Shown here piece after piece: positions 8,968 through 16,687 of a stretch of 46,159 bases of DNA. Position numbers and translations under genes: made by a program. Position 1 is the first letter of the stretch. The number at the start of each line of letters is the position of its first letter. Location of the stretch: assembly GCA_002070025.1 (NCBI GenBank), contig MWCL01000015.1, positions 1 to 46,159 of the forward strand, read 5' to 3'. The notes beneath the pieces were generated by a model, which worked only from the letters and a program-made list of their open reading frames with translations, ran no database searches and had not been told where the DNA came from. The stretch comes from Spirochaetes bacterium ADurb.Bin215 (lineage in GTDB: Bacteria > Spirochaetota > Spirochaetia > Treponematales > Treponemataceae).

Positions 8968-11111
8968 ACACTACCCCGCCGGGAAATGATCGACAAGAAG
9001 ACGATTCCGGCCGCAAGCAGCAGGGAAAACGCAACAAGAACATGCTGGCGCAATCCGGATGTCCAGTAAAAATAGCGTGTGTGGTTTCCGCTGCCGTAAT
9101 AGCGCGCGGTTACCGCTTCGGCAAGGTGTTCTGCACGGGCCAGGGTGCGGATTACCAGAGGAACAAAAAGGCTGGCCATGGACCTGAGTCCGTGAAACCG
9201 GCCCCGGTTTTCGCTCCGGCCGGCTTTGCGGATAATTCGCGCCCGGGCAATCCTGCCCGCCTCGGTATAGAGGAGCGGAATAAAACGAAACACGATACCG
9301 GTAAGCAAGGAAAGATCCCGCACCGGTACCCGAAGCACGTTGAGGGGTTTGAGTAGATCCTCAACGCCGTACATGATTTCAGTATGACTCGTTATGAACA
9401 CAAACACGGAAAGCGGTATGAACAAGGCAATGAACCGCAACAAAAAAACCGGATTAACGCTCTGTCCCCGGAATACCGCATACTGCATCACTGCAATAAG
9501 CGCAATCCAGGGAAGAATTTTCAGCAATCCCCGGCCAAGCCGCACAAGCGGATAACGGGAACACAGAACCGTTATCAGTTCGAGAGCCAGCACGGCAAGC
9601 ATAACCGGAAGGGTTTCGGCGGCAAGAGCGGCAGTAATAGCCGAGATGGTGCACAGGTATTTACCCGCGGGCGACAGGCCGTGATAGACCGATGTGCCCT
9701 TTTCATAACTCCCCGTTTCTCCCTGTCGAAGCCGCTCTATGGTTTGCTGGTCCTTGTCCAGCTTCTTTTTGACGGCTGGTCGTACCCGGTACGAATCCGG
9801 AACCTGCAGGGTAATAACCTGATCGGCCAGACGGCATTCTTCTTCCCGATTGGTAGAAAAAATGACGGTCTTTCCCCGGGACGCGAGCGATACAATCAGC
9901 TCCAGAAGCTGGGCCCGGCTCCGGACATCGAGGGCCGACGAGGGTTCGTCCAGCAAGATAACCGGGGTATCAAGTGCGATGATGCCGGCAAGGGCGGCCT
10001 TTCGCCGCTCACCGCCGGAAAGTGAAAAGGTCTGCCGGTCCTTGAACTCGGCGAAGGGCAGCGACGCGGCGTCCATCGCGGAGGAAACTCGTTCAACGAG
10101 CGTCTTTCCGGAAAGCCCCGCGTTTCGCGGGCCGTACGCTACATCGTCGGCCACGAACTCGGCAAAGAGGCTGGCCTCGCTTTCCTGAACCGCGAGGGCG
10201 GATCCCGCGTCGGCCGCTCGGGTCACGGTTCCGCTGTCCGGAACGCGCAATCCGGCAAGAATTTCAAGAAGCGTTGATTTGCCCGAGCCGGATTCGCCGG
10301 TAATTGCGGTTACGCTCCCCCGGGGGAACCGGGCGGAAAAATTTTCCAGCGGTCCTTCGCAAAGATCGCGGCATTCGAGAATGATATCCTCCACAGTCCG
10401 GGACACGGGCTTTTCCGGGAACCGGGCAGATATTCCCCAGCGTTCCTGATCCGCACCGCTCACGGTATGAAGTTCGCGCGGCGTTCCGTCAAAGACAACC
10501 GCGCCGTCCTCCATGACCAGCACACGGCCGGCCCGGGCCGCTTCATCCCGGTCATGGGTAATATGAATGATGGTTCCGCCGGATTGGTGGCGGGTATCGA
10601 GATAGTCAAGCAATTCGGCGCGGACCACCGGGCTGAGCATGGACGTCGGCTCGTCGAGAACGAGAACCGCGCTTTCGAGCACATGCACACCGGCAAGCGC
10701 GAGCAGCTGCTTGTTCCCGGTCGAAAGCAGGGCGCTGGCCTCACCCGCGCGGGACGCGAGGCGAAAGGCATCAAGAGCCCGCGGTACCCGTTCCTTCATA
10801 ACGTCGCGGGGAACGGCGAGGTTCTCCAGCCCGAAGGCGGTATCGAGTTCTACCGTTTCCGCCACGATCTGGTCGCCGGGTGACTGGAAGACGAGCGCGG
10901 TGGGAACACCTCCCTCGTCGTCAATAGTGACCGTTCCGGCATCGGGCACGAGCAGGCCGGTGATGCAGCGGGCAAGCGTGCTCTTCCCCGATCCGTTAGC
11001 GCCAAGTACCGCAAGATATTCGCCGGTTCCAATCGAACAGGTTATACTCCGGAGCGCAGGAGAATCAGAGCCGGGATAGGTATAGGAGAGTCCCGTAATA
11101 CTGACGGACAT
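8964..11111 (-). CDS. ECF transporter energising module: ATPase-ATPase-EcfT fusion
   Basis: A 715-residue single chain with the full energy-coupling module for vitamin uptake. Domain order: ATPase 1 (residues ~1-235, Walker A GANGSGKST at 37-45, Walker B VLVLDEP, switch region ITHDRDEA); ATPase 2 (~243-440, Walker A GESGSGKST at 272-280, signature LSGGE at 364-368, Walker B ILLDEP); EcfT membrane domain (~478-715) with several helices and the two arginine motifs ARARIIRKAG and TARYYG that couple to the ATPases. ATPase 1 has LSTGNKQ where the LSGGQ signature is expected, and ATPase 2 has FSTNREE with Asn421 in place of the switch histidine. It lies 28 bases after pdxK, and the S component is divergent nearby. 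No strong ribosome-binding site is seen before ATG 11111. Confidence 0.88.
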   Translation of the reverse strand: MSVSITGLSYTYPGSDSPALRSITCSIGTGEYLAVLGANGSGKSTLARCITGLLVPDAGTVTIDDEGGVPTALVFQSPGDQIVAETVELDTAFGLENLAVPRDVMKERVPRALDAFRLASRAGEASALLSTGNKQLLALAGVHVLESAVLVLDEPTSMLSPVVRAELLDYLDTRHQSGGTIIHITHDRDEAARAGRVLVMEDGAVVFDGTPRELHTVSGADQERWGISARFPEKPVSRTVEDIILECRDLCEGPLENFSARFPRGSVTAITGESGSGKSTLLEILAGLRVPDSGTVTRAADAGSALAVQESEASLFAEFVADDVAYGPRNAGLSGKTLVERVSSAMDAASLPFAEFKDRQTFSLSGGERRKAALAGIIALDTPVILLDEPSSALDVRSRAQLLELIVSLASRGKTVIFSTNREEECRLADQVITLQVPDSYRVRPAVKKKLDKDQQTIERLRQGETGSYEKGTSVYHGLSPAGKYLCTISAITAALAAETLPVMLAVLALELITVLCSRYPLVRLGRGLLKILPWIALIAVMQYAVFRGQSVNPVFLLRFIALFIPLSVFVFITSHTEIMYGVEDLLKPLNVLRVPVRDLSLLTGIVFRFIPLLYTEAGRIARARIIRKAGRSENRGRFHGLRSMASLFVPLVIRTLARAEHLAEAVTARYYGSGNHTRYFYWTSGLRQHVLVAFSLLLAAGIVFLSIISRRGSV

Positions 11112-11139
11112 CAGCGGATTCCGGCGAACAAGGCCATCA

Positions 11140-11949
11140 TCAATTAAAGCCTTTCCGCCATCCGGAGGGATTACCGGGACCGACCCAGCGGTTGAGCGGG
11201 AAGCTGCCGCGGAGATTGTAGGTTACGAATTTTTTCGCCCGGCTCACCGCTTCATAGGGGTCAAGACCCAGCGCAAGCGCGGCGGTTACCGCGGCGGAAA
11301 GGGTGCAGCCGGCGCCGTGAACCCACTTGGTATCGATGAGGGCGCTTTCCACCTGGTTGAAATTTTTACCGTCGAAAAAAATGTCCACAGCGGTGGTCTG
11401 TCCGCTCAAGCGGGAGCCGCCCTTTATGAATACATTCCGCGCGCCCTTCTTATGGATTATTTTGGCGGCCTTTTTCATGTCTTCCAGGTTCGTCGGAGTT
11501 TCCACCCCGGCAAGTTGTCCCGCCTCAAAAAGATTCGGCGTAACCACGAGAGCGAGCGGCAGCAGTTTTTCTTCCACAAGCCGGTTCAATTCGGGATGCA
11601 GGGCTTCGCTCGCACCCTTGCAAACCATGACGGGGTCAAGCACGTAGCGATCGAGTTTTGCTTCTCGGATAAAGGTTTCAGCAAGCAGAACCGCCTGTTC
11701 TGAACCGAGCATACCGGTTTTCGCAGCGTCTACGCCAACTCCGTGGAAAATGGTGTGCAGCTGGGCACGGAGGACCGATTCATCAAGGGGATAAACCCCG
11801 TGAGACCACTCGTTATCGGGATCCATCGTCGCGATGAGGGTGACTGCCGCCATGCCGTATACACCGTATTCTTCAAATGTCTTGAGGTCGGCTTCCAGTC
11901 CGGCGCCGCCGGATGCATCGGAACCGGCAATTGTTGCTACTTTAACCAT
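11140..11949 (-). CDS. pdxK: Pyridoxine/pyridoxal kinase of the ThiD-like (PdxK) type
   Basis: A 269-residue ribokinase-fold kinase. It phosphorylates B6 vitamers, or hydroxymethylpyrimidine if it is a true ThiD. The start chosen is ATG 11949 (MVKVATIAGSD), with AAAGGAG 8-9 bases upstream; a longer frame upstream has no such signal. Visible motifs are GSDASGGAGLEADLKTF near the N-terminus, DPVMVCKG at ~115 and the anion-hole/catalytic HGAGCTLSAAV near 215. The DPVMVCKG form and the C-terminal SFPLNRWVGPGNPS closely recall the Bacillus subtilis PdxK-type enzyme more than classical ThiD, in line with the nearby vitamin transporter. First gene of the operon with the ECF fusion and Nudix hydrolase. 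Confidence 0.82.
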   Translation of the reverse strand: MVKVATIAGSDASGGAGLEADLKTFEEYGVYGMAAVTLIATMDPDNEWSHGVYPLDESVLRAQLHTIFHGVGVDAAKTGMLGSEQAVLLAETFIREAKLDRYVLDPVMVCKGASEALHPELNRLVEEKLLPLALVVTPNLFEAGQLAGVETPTNLEDMKKAAKIIHKKGARNVFIKGGSRLSGQTTAVDIFFDGKNFNQVESALIDTKWVHGAGCTLSAAVTAALALGLDPYEAVSRAKKFVTYNLRGSFPLNRWVGPGNPSGWRKGFN

Positions 11950-11972
11950 GTATAGAGCTCCTTTACCCCACA

Positions 11973-12002
11973 AGTATACTGAAATTCAAACGCCCTGAAC
12001 AA
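11973..12002 (-). promoter_or_regulatory. Predicted promoter of pdxK-ECF-nudix operon
   Basis: Reading the minus strand, TTGTTC (12002-11997) and TATACT (11978-11973) are 18 bases apart and lie 24 bases before the pdxK ATG, with AAAGGAG between. It is separate from, and divergent to, the repeat-bearing region of the S-component gene. Confidence 0.55.
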
Positions 12003-12024
12003 TAGCGGATCATTCACAAATCAG

Positions 12025-12107
12025 TTTATATTGACACTATACGGGCAAAGTGTCATCATAATTTTTATATTGACACTATACGGGCAAAGTGTCATCATAA
12101 TTTTTAT
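12025..12107. repeat. Tandem 39-bp repeat carrying a duplicated dyad (operator candidate)
   Basis: The sequence from 12025 to 12068 recurs identically from 12064 to 12107, a period of 39 bp and about 2.1 copies. Each copy contains TGACACT-N10-AGTGTCA, a 24-bp dyad (12032-12055 and 12071-12094). TTGACA at the left arm of each dyad also reads as a -35 box, with CATAAT 20 bases downstream (12057-12062 and 12096-12101), a long spacing that would suit a promoter needing an activator. The repeat ends 20 bases before the S-component start. No regulator is encoded beside it, and I cannot match the motif to a known regulator. Confidence 0.8.
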
Positions 12108-12127
12108 CTTGCCGTAAGGAGCGTCTC

Positions 12128-12736
12128 ATGGACAACAAAAAATCTTCTGTGATTCGAAAACTGGTTATCACCGCCGCGCTTGGATCGCTCACCATATTTC
12201 TCGGGATAACCCGTCTCGGTCTCATTCCCTGGGTATCCGGAGTTTCCATAACCATCATGCACATTCCTGCGATCATCGGAGCCATCCTTGAGGGATCCTT
12301 CGTTGGAGCCGGAATCGGCGCGATATTCGGTATCTTCAGCCTCTTCCAGGCAAACCAGACACCGGCCGGGTTTGACACCCTGTTCCGGAATCCGCTCGTT
12401 TCGGTACTGCCCCGGATTCTTTTCCCGGTGATTACCTGGGGTGTGTATTATCTCGTTTCCCGATGGAAAAAAATCCCGGCGGTCATTATCGCGTCAGTAA
12501 CCGGAACGATTATCCACACCGCGCTCGTCCTCGGCATGCTCGTGCTCACGAACGGCTCGGGGGTCCTCACCGGCGGTGCCGAGGGCGTTACCCTCTGGGC
12601 GGTACTCGGCGCGATATTCGTGGCCAACGGAATTCCGGAAGCGATCGCGGCCGGTGTACTCACAACGCTCGTGGTCGCGGCCCGGCTCGGCTTCTCGTCG
12701 TCCAGGCGAAAATCGAAACTTTCTTCTGAAGAATAA
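12128..12736 (+). CDS. ECF transporter substrate-binding (S) component, probably for vitamin B6
   Basis: A 202-residue membrane protein with about six hydrophobic helices, of the ECF S-component superfamily (PanT/PdxU-like group). The N-terminal part ITAALGSLTIFLGITRLGL carries the Ala-x-x-x-Ala-like helix-1 face that docks on EcfT, followed by the group's typical VSITIMHIPAIIGAILEG and NPLVSVLPRILFPV. S components bind the vitamin and use a shared ATPase/EcfT module; here such a module is encoded divergently with a B6-type kinase, so pyridoxine or pyridoxal is the likeliest substrate, with pantothenate or another vitamin possible. TAAGGAG precedes ATG 12128. Its transcription is probably controlled through the duplicated dyad just upstream. 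Confidence 0.82.
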   Translation: MDNKKSSVIRKLVITAALGSLTIFLGITRLGLIPWVSGVSITIMHIPAIIGAILEGSFVGAGIGAIFGIFSLFQANQTPAGFDTLFRNPLVSVLPRILFPVITWGVYYLVSRWKKIPAVIIASVTGTIIHTALVLGMLVLTNGSGVLTGGAEGVTLWAVLGAIFVANGIPEAIAAGVLTTLVVAARLGFSSSRRKSKLSSEE

Positions 12737-12738
12737 TG

Positions 12739-12774
12739 AAAAAGGCCGGTTCACATTGAACCGGCCTTTTTTTT
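12739..12774. terminator. Rho-independent terminator, probably bidirectional
   Basis: A perfect stem GGCCGGTTCA (12744-12753) / TGAACCGGCC (12757-12766) with a 3-base loop is flanked by AAAAA on the left and eight T on the right. It ends the S-component transcript and, read on the other strand, can also end htpG, whose stop lies 40 bases away. Confidence 0.9.
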
Positions 12775-12813
12775 CCTCTGCCTCGGTGACAGCGCCACCG
12801 CTGTCCCGACCTG

Positions 12814-14760
12814 TTACTTGCTCAACAGCCGGTTCAGCTTTTTCACAAAGTCTGCGGGATCCTTGATATCCGAGCCCTCAACAAGCAGAGCCTGGTCGAG
12901 GAGCACCGACGATACATCGTCGATATAGCCTTCGTCATCAGTATCTCGAAGCTTGGTTACCAGCGCGTGATCGGGATTTATTTCCAGAATCGGTTTTACC
13001 TCGGCGAGTCCGGCCTGGCCCATGGCTTTCATCATGCGTTCCATCTGGAGGCTCGGGTCATTTTCGTCCACCACGATACAGGACGGGGAATCGGCGAGCC
13101 GGCGGGAAACGCGAACGTCTTTAACCCGCTCCCCGAGCGCTTTCTTGATTTTCTCAACGACCGGCTTGCTGTCTTTTTCCTTTTCCTTCGCGGCTTTCTT
13201 TTCTTCTTCATTCGCGAGCTCATCATCGGAACCGGCACGGTTTACCGCCTTGAGGTCCCAATCCTTGTACTTTCCAAGCGAGGGAATCACGATATCGTCA
13301 ATCTCGTCGCTCATGATGAGCACTTCAAAACCCTTGGCGCGATACGCTTCAAGATGTGGCGACTGGCGGAGGGTCTTTTCGTCGCCGCCGGTAATGTAGT
13401 AGATGGCCTTCTGATCCGTCTTCATGCGGCTTACATAGTCTGCGAAACTGGTCCAGACGGATGCCGGTTTTTCATTACCGTCCTCATCCTTTTCCGCCGC
13501 CGCTTCAAAAGTAGTCTTGAAGCGAACGAGTTCGGCAAGCTCTTCCCGATGCGCGTAGTCGCTGTACAGACCTTCCTTCAGCGGCCGGTTGAACTCGGTA
13601 ATGAAGGTGTCATATTTTACCGGATCGGATTCCGCGAGTTTGCGGAACTCGCCGAGAAGTTTCTTGACCGATGCCGACTGGATTCCCGCAAGAATCCGGT
13701 TTTGCTGCAGAATCTCGCGGCTCACGTTGAGCGGGAGATCCTCGCTGTCAATAATACCCCGGACAAAGCGGAGATATACCGGCAGAAGCTCCTTCTCGTC
13801 GTCGGTGATAAACACGCGTTTCACAAAGAGTTTCACGCCGCTTTTATAGTCGGCATGGAACATGTCAAATGGCGCTTTCGAGGGAACGTAAAAGAGCGTG
13901 GTGTACTCCTGGGTTCCTTCAGCCTTGGTGTGCACGTACAACAACGGATCATCGGAATCGTGGGAAATCGTCTTGTAAAACGAGACATAGTCCTCGTCCT
14001 TGAGATCGCTCTTGGATTTTTGCCACATGGCGCTCGCGTCGTTGATCTGCTCGGAAACCGGCTCCTCGCTTTTCACCTTGCCCTTGTCATCGTATTCTTT
14101 CTTTTCATAGTGCAGATAGATGGGGAAGGCGATGTGATCAGAGTAGCGCTTCACAATGTCTTCAATTTTCCACCGGGAAGCGAATTCCTTGTCGTCGTCA
14201 TTGAGATGCATGACCACGCAGGTTCCGTGACTTGCTTCTTCAACGCCTTCGATAACCGGAAAAGCCGACGCGTCCACGCCGTCAAGTTCATAGGCGCCCT
14301 TTCCGTCCGACACCCATTTCCATACAGTATCTGTCCCGGCTTTTTTGGATATCACTTCAATCTTCGAGGCGACCATGAAGGCTGAATAGAACCCGACACC
14401 GAACTGGCCGATAAGGTTTGAATCCCGTTTGGCGTCGTTGGCGAGTTGATCCAGGAAGGCCTTGGTTCCCGAACGGGCAATAGTTCCCAGATTGGTAACG
14501 ATATCCTGCTCGTCCATGCCGATACCGGTGTCGCGCACCGTCAGGGTGTTGTCTTTTTCGTCAAAGAGGATGTCAATTCGGGGCGAAAACCGTACGGTCT
14601 TGTACGCTTCGTCGGACAGGGTCAGATATTTCAGCTTGTCGAGCGCGTCGGACGCATTTGACACAATCTCCCGCAAAAAGATTTCCTTGTTTGAATACAG
14701 GGAATGAATAATCAGGGTTAACAGCTGGTTAACCTCGGTTTGAAACTGATGGGTGGCCAT
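12814..14760 (-). CDS. htpG: Molecular chaperone HtpG (bacterial Hsp90)
   Basis: A 648-residue Hsp90 homologue, a cytosolic ATP-dependent chaperone dimer. The N-terminal GHKL ATP-binding domain shows REIVSNASDALDKLKY (catalytic Glu, adenine-site Asn), DTGIGMDEQDI and the lid-region GQFGVGFYSAFMV. The middle domain includes the conserved LFVKRVFITDD and GIIDSEDLPLNVSRE with the arginine that contacts ATP. The C-terminal dimerisation domain ends with DQALLVEGSDIKDPADFVKKLNRLL. A lysine/glutamate-rich linker (EEEKKAAKEKEKDSK) sits near residue 500-515. AGGAG precedes ATG 14760. It is monocistronic, with a divergent promoter region shared with the omptin gene. Confidence 0.97.
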   Translation of the reverse strand: MATHQFQTEVNQLLTLIIHSLYSNKEIFLREIVSNASDALDKLKYLTLSDEAYKTVRFSPRIDILFDEKDNTLTVRDTGIGMDEQDIVTNLGTIARSGTKAFLDQLANDAKRDSNLIGQFGVGFYSAFMVASKIEVISKKAGTDTVWKWVSDGKGAYELDGVDASAFPVIEGVEEASHGTCVVMHLNDDDKEFASRWKIEDIVKRYSDHIAFPIYLHYEKKEYDDKGKVKSEEPVSEQINDASAMWQKSKSDLKDEDYVSFYKTISHDSDDPLLYVHTKAEGTQEYTTLFYVPSKAPFDMFHADYKSGVKLFVKRVFITDDEKELLPVYLRFVRGIIDSEDLPLNVSREILQQNRILAGIQSASVKKLLGEFRKLAESDPVKYDTFITEFNRPLKEGLYSDYAHREELAELVRFKTTFEAAAEKDEDGNEKPASVWTSFADYVSRMKTDQKAIYYITGGDEKTLRQSPHLEAYRAKGFEVLIMSDEIDDIVIPSLGKYKDWDLKAVNRAGSDDELANEEEKKAAKEKEKDSKPVVEKIKKALGERVKDVRVSRRLADSPSCIVVDENDPSLQMERMMKAMGQAGLAEVKPILEINPDHALVTKLRDTDDEGYIDDVSSVLLDQALLVEGSDIKDPADFVKKLNRLLSK

Positions 14761-14812
14761 TTTTATCTCCTGTGATGAAAATTCGCAGATTCCCGAATAA
14801 GGGTCTGATGAT

Positions 14813-14842
14813 AATGTAGTGAAATTTCCCGGGTGTCGGCAA
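14813..14842 (-). promoter_or_regulatory. Predicted htpG promoter
   Basis: On the minus strand, TTGCCG (14842-14837) and TACATT (14818-14813) are separated by 18 bases and lie about 50 bases before the htpG start. It overlaps the upstream region of the divergent omptin gene. Confidence 0.45.
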
Positions 14843-14850
14843 GACTTTTA

Positions 14851-14859
14851 TGGTAAAAT
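14851..14859 (+). promoter_or_regulatory. Extended -10 promoter of the omptin gene (possible leaderless transcript)
   Basis: TGG-TAAAAT is an extended -10 element (TG at 14851-14852, hexamer 14854-14859). The A of the start codon at 14866 is the seventh base after the hexamer, the usual place for transcription to begin, and no Shine-Dalgarno sequence precedes the ATG. Confidence 0.5.
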
Positions 14860-14865
14860 GCCCTC

Positions 14866-15819
14866 ATGCGTATCCGGATTATGGCATTGTACGTATTTTT
14901 ACTCCTTCCTTTGTTGCGTCCCGCCGCCGAAGAAGCGTCCTGGTTTGTTTCATCAGGTATTCACTCGGGGGAAATCCGCGAGCTGGTATACGAGGGCGAC
15001 GAAATCTTGAGCGAACTCGTATGGCCGCTTGATTCACTTCTAACGGTTACGCTCGGCGGCTCTCTTCCGCTTGGCGGAGGCGTTCATCTTTCAGCCTCGC
15101 TCGAGGCGGGTTCCCTGCTCATGGAGCAAAGCATGACAGATTCCGATTACCTGAACCTCCCGGAAAGAAGCGAAAAAACGCATTTTTCCCGTCATCCGGT
15201 GGATATGAAGCAGTATCTAGAATTCCGCGGCGCGCTCCGCCGCCCGGTCACCACGGGTTTATCAGGAGTATGCACAAACAGAAAAATCCGCATCAGCCCC
15301 GGACTCGAGTTCCGCTTGTCTTCCGCGGCCTGGACCGGCAGGGACGGGTATCTCCAATATGGCACCTGGAACGGTGACTTCTGGAACCCCTGGCATTCCG
15401 GCCTCCCCAAGACCGAAACTCCTGGAACGGTAATTACCTGGCACTGGACACGTATTCTTCTTGCGGCGTCCCTCTCCGTCGATGTTCCGGTGGGAAACCG
15501 GTTTCTTGTTTCCGCATCCATTCTTGCCTCCCCGCTCATCAAGGCCGACGGCAATGATATGCACGTACTTACCGGTACGGTGTTTCGGGATACCATGTAC
15601 GGAGGGGTTTTTCTTGAACCCGCACTTCGTGCAGAGTATCGCATTGCGTCCGGATATCATCTTTTCGCCGTGGGGTCCTGGTCGTACCAGGCGGATACCC
15701 GGGGGGACACCCGAAGCGGTCCGGTCGGCGGTGAGCTCGCTACCACTTTTAAAGGCGGCGGTGGCAACGACATGACACTGATTTCCTTTTCGCTCGGCTT
15801 GAAAAAAACAACGGAGTAA
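14866..15819 (+). CDS. Omptin-family outer membrane protease
   Basis: A 317-residue exported protein with a short signal peptide (residues 1-20, ALYVFLLLPLLRPAA) and alternating polar/hydrophobic strands of a ten-strand barrel. The pattern follows E. coli OmpT: an early SGEIRELVYE (OmpT SGKTKERVY), then TDSDYL with D92 and D94 (OmpT Asp83/Asp85), SRHP at 108-111 (also in OmpT), and GNDMHV with D231 and H233 (OmpT Asp210/His212). All four catalytic residues are therefore present with OmpT-like spacing. Omptins cleave between basic residues at the cell surface and, in enterobacteria, need lipopolysaccharide for activity. It lies between htpG and the Mla-like operon but has its own promoter. Its occurrence outside Proteobacteria is unusual; identity is by motif and length, not by alignment score. 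Confidence 0.82.
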   Translation: MRIRIMALYVFLLLPLLRPAAEEASWFVSSGIHSGEIRELVYEGDEILSELVWPLDSLLTVTLGGSLPLGGGVHLSASLEAGSLLMEQSMTDSDYLNLPERSEKTHFSRHPVDMKQYLEFRGALRRPVTTGLSGVCTNRKIRISPGLEFRLSSAAWTGRDGYLQYGTWNGDFWNPWHSGLPKTETPGTVITWHWTRILLAASLSVDVPVGNRFLVSASILASPLIKADGNDMHVLTGTVFRDTMYGGVFLEPALRAEYRIASGYHLFAVGSWSYQADTRGDTRSGPVGGELATTFKGGGGNDMTLISFSLGLKKTTE

Positions 15820-15863
15820 CGGTACGTCCCGGGCAATAAAGAATCTCCAAAAGAATCAATTTC

Positions 15864-15893
15864 TTGTGCATTTCTTCCATAATGAGATATAAT
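15864..15893 (+). promoter_or_regulatory. Promoter of the mla-like operon
   Basis: TTGTGC (15864-15869) and a perfect TATAAT (15888-15893) are 18 bases apart. The start codon at 15900 is the seventh base after the -10 box, so the transcript may begin at the AUG. GAGG at 15894-15897 is too close (2 bases) to act as a normal ribosome-binding site. Confidence 0.65.
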
Positions 15894-15899
15894 GAGGCA

Positions 15900-16679
15900 A
15901 TGATAAAAAGGATTGGATCGCGGATACTCACCAACTACCAGTCTGCCGTGTACACGGTGGGATTCTTCGGAAAAACCCTGCGGGGAGTTCCTCCTTTTGT
16001 GTATCGGGGACAGGCGTCCTACAAGATACTGATCATGCAGATCCTGTTTACCTTTGTTGAAGCCCTCAGTGTTTCCCTGCTTCTTGCCATCGGCATCGGT
16101 ACCGCAGTCAATGTTCTGGGACTTCCGATTCTGGCGAGCTTTTCCCAGGAAAAACTCATCTACCCGCTCATTATAACCATCGTTACCCGGGAGCTTGGCC
16201 CCCTACTCACCGCGTTCATCATAATCGCCCGCTCGGCAACTGCAATCGCGACGGAAATTGCCGGCATGGTTGTTTCGCACGAAATTGAAGCGTATATTTC
16301 CGTCGGCATCGACCCGATCGAACATATCGCCGTGCCCCGGTTTCTCGGAGTTACCCTTTCGCTGTTCCTGTTGAACATTTATTTTTCCATTGCCGGTCTC
16401 GTCGGCTCATTTTTTCTTGTACAAATTCTCGGTATCCTCCCGGCTACCGACTATTTCAACAACCTGCTCCAGAACCTGACCGTTGCCGACATACTGGTAT
16501 CGCTCCTCAAGAGCGTCGTATTCGGGATGATTCTGGCGGTAGTCGCCACGGTGCAGGGATTTTCGGTGGAACGTGCATCCACAGAAATTCCCCAGGCAGG
16601 ACTGCGTGCGGTAGGAAGCGCTTTTGCCTGGTGCATTATCGCAAACCTGGTCATCTCCGCCATCTTTTACATGGTATAG
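15900..16679 (+). CDS. mlaE: MlaE-like ABC permease (phospholipid transport)
   Basis: A 259-residue inner-membrane permease of the MlaE family. It has about five to six hydrophobic helices and the family core TRELGPLLTAFIIIARSATAIATEI followed by GIDPIEHIAVPRFLGV, which interacts with the ATPase. In the Mla system the MlaE dimer moves phospholipids between the inner membrane and the periplasmic MCE ring. The start ATG 15900 (MIKRIGSRIL) was chosen because it matches the usual N-terminus and lies at the predicted transcription start; ATG 15882 would lie upstream of the -10 box. It is the first of four tightly spaced genes (8-base gap to the ATPase). Confidence 0.9.
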   Translation: MIKRIGSRILTNYQSAVYTVGFFGKTLRGVPPFVYRGQASYKILIMQILFTFVEALSVSLLLAIGIGTAVNVLGLPILASFSQEKLIYPLIITIVTRELGPLLTAFIIIARSATAIATEIAGMVVSHEIEAYISVGIDPIEHIAVPRFLGVTLSLFLLNIYFSIAGLVGSFFLVQILGILPATDYFNNLLQNLTVADILVSLLKSVVFGMILAVVATVQGFSVERASTEIPQAGLRAVGSAFAWCIIANLVISAIFYMV

Positions 16680-16687
16680 CGAAGCAT

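Noticed and set aside
12025-12107. CRISPR-like repeat
   Set aside because: Only two head-to-tail copies with no spacers; it is a tandem duplication of a regulatory dyad.
12967-14385. A 472-codon open frame on the plus strand antisense to htpG
   Set aside because: It is exactly opposite a strongly conserved gene, has no ribosome-binding site and a biased, low-complexity composition expected of the complement of a G+C-rich coding strand.
15864-15899. Earlier start codons for the MlaE-like gene
   Set aside because: They lie on or upstream of the TATAAT box and would need a transcript from farther upstream; the family N-terminus fits ATG 15900.
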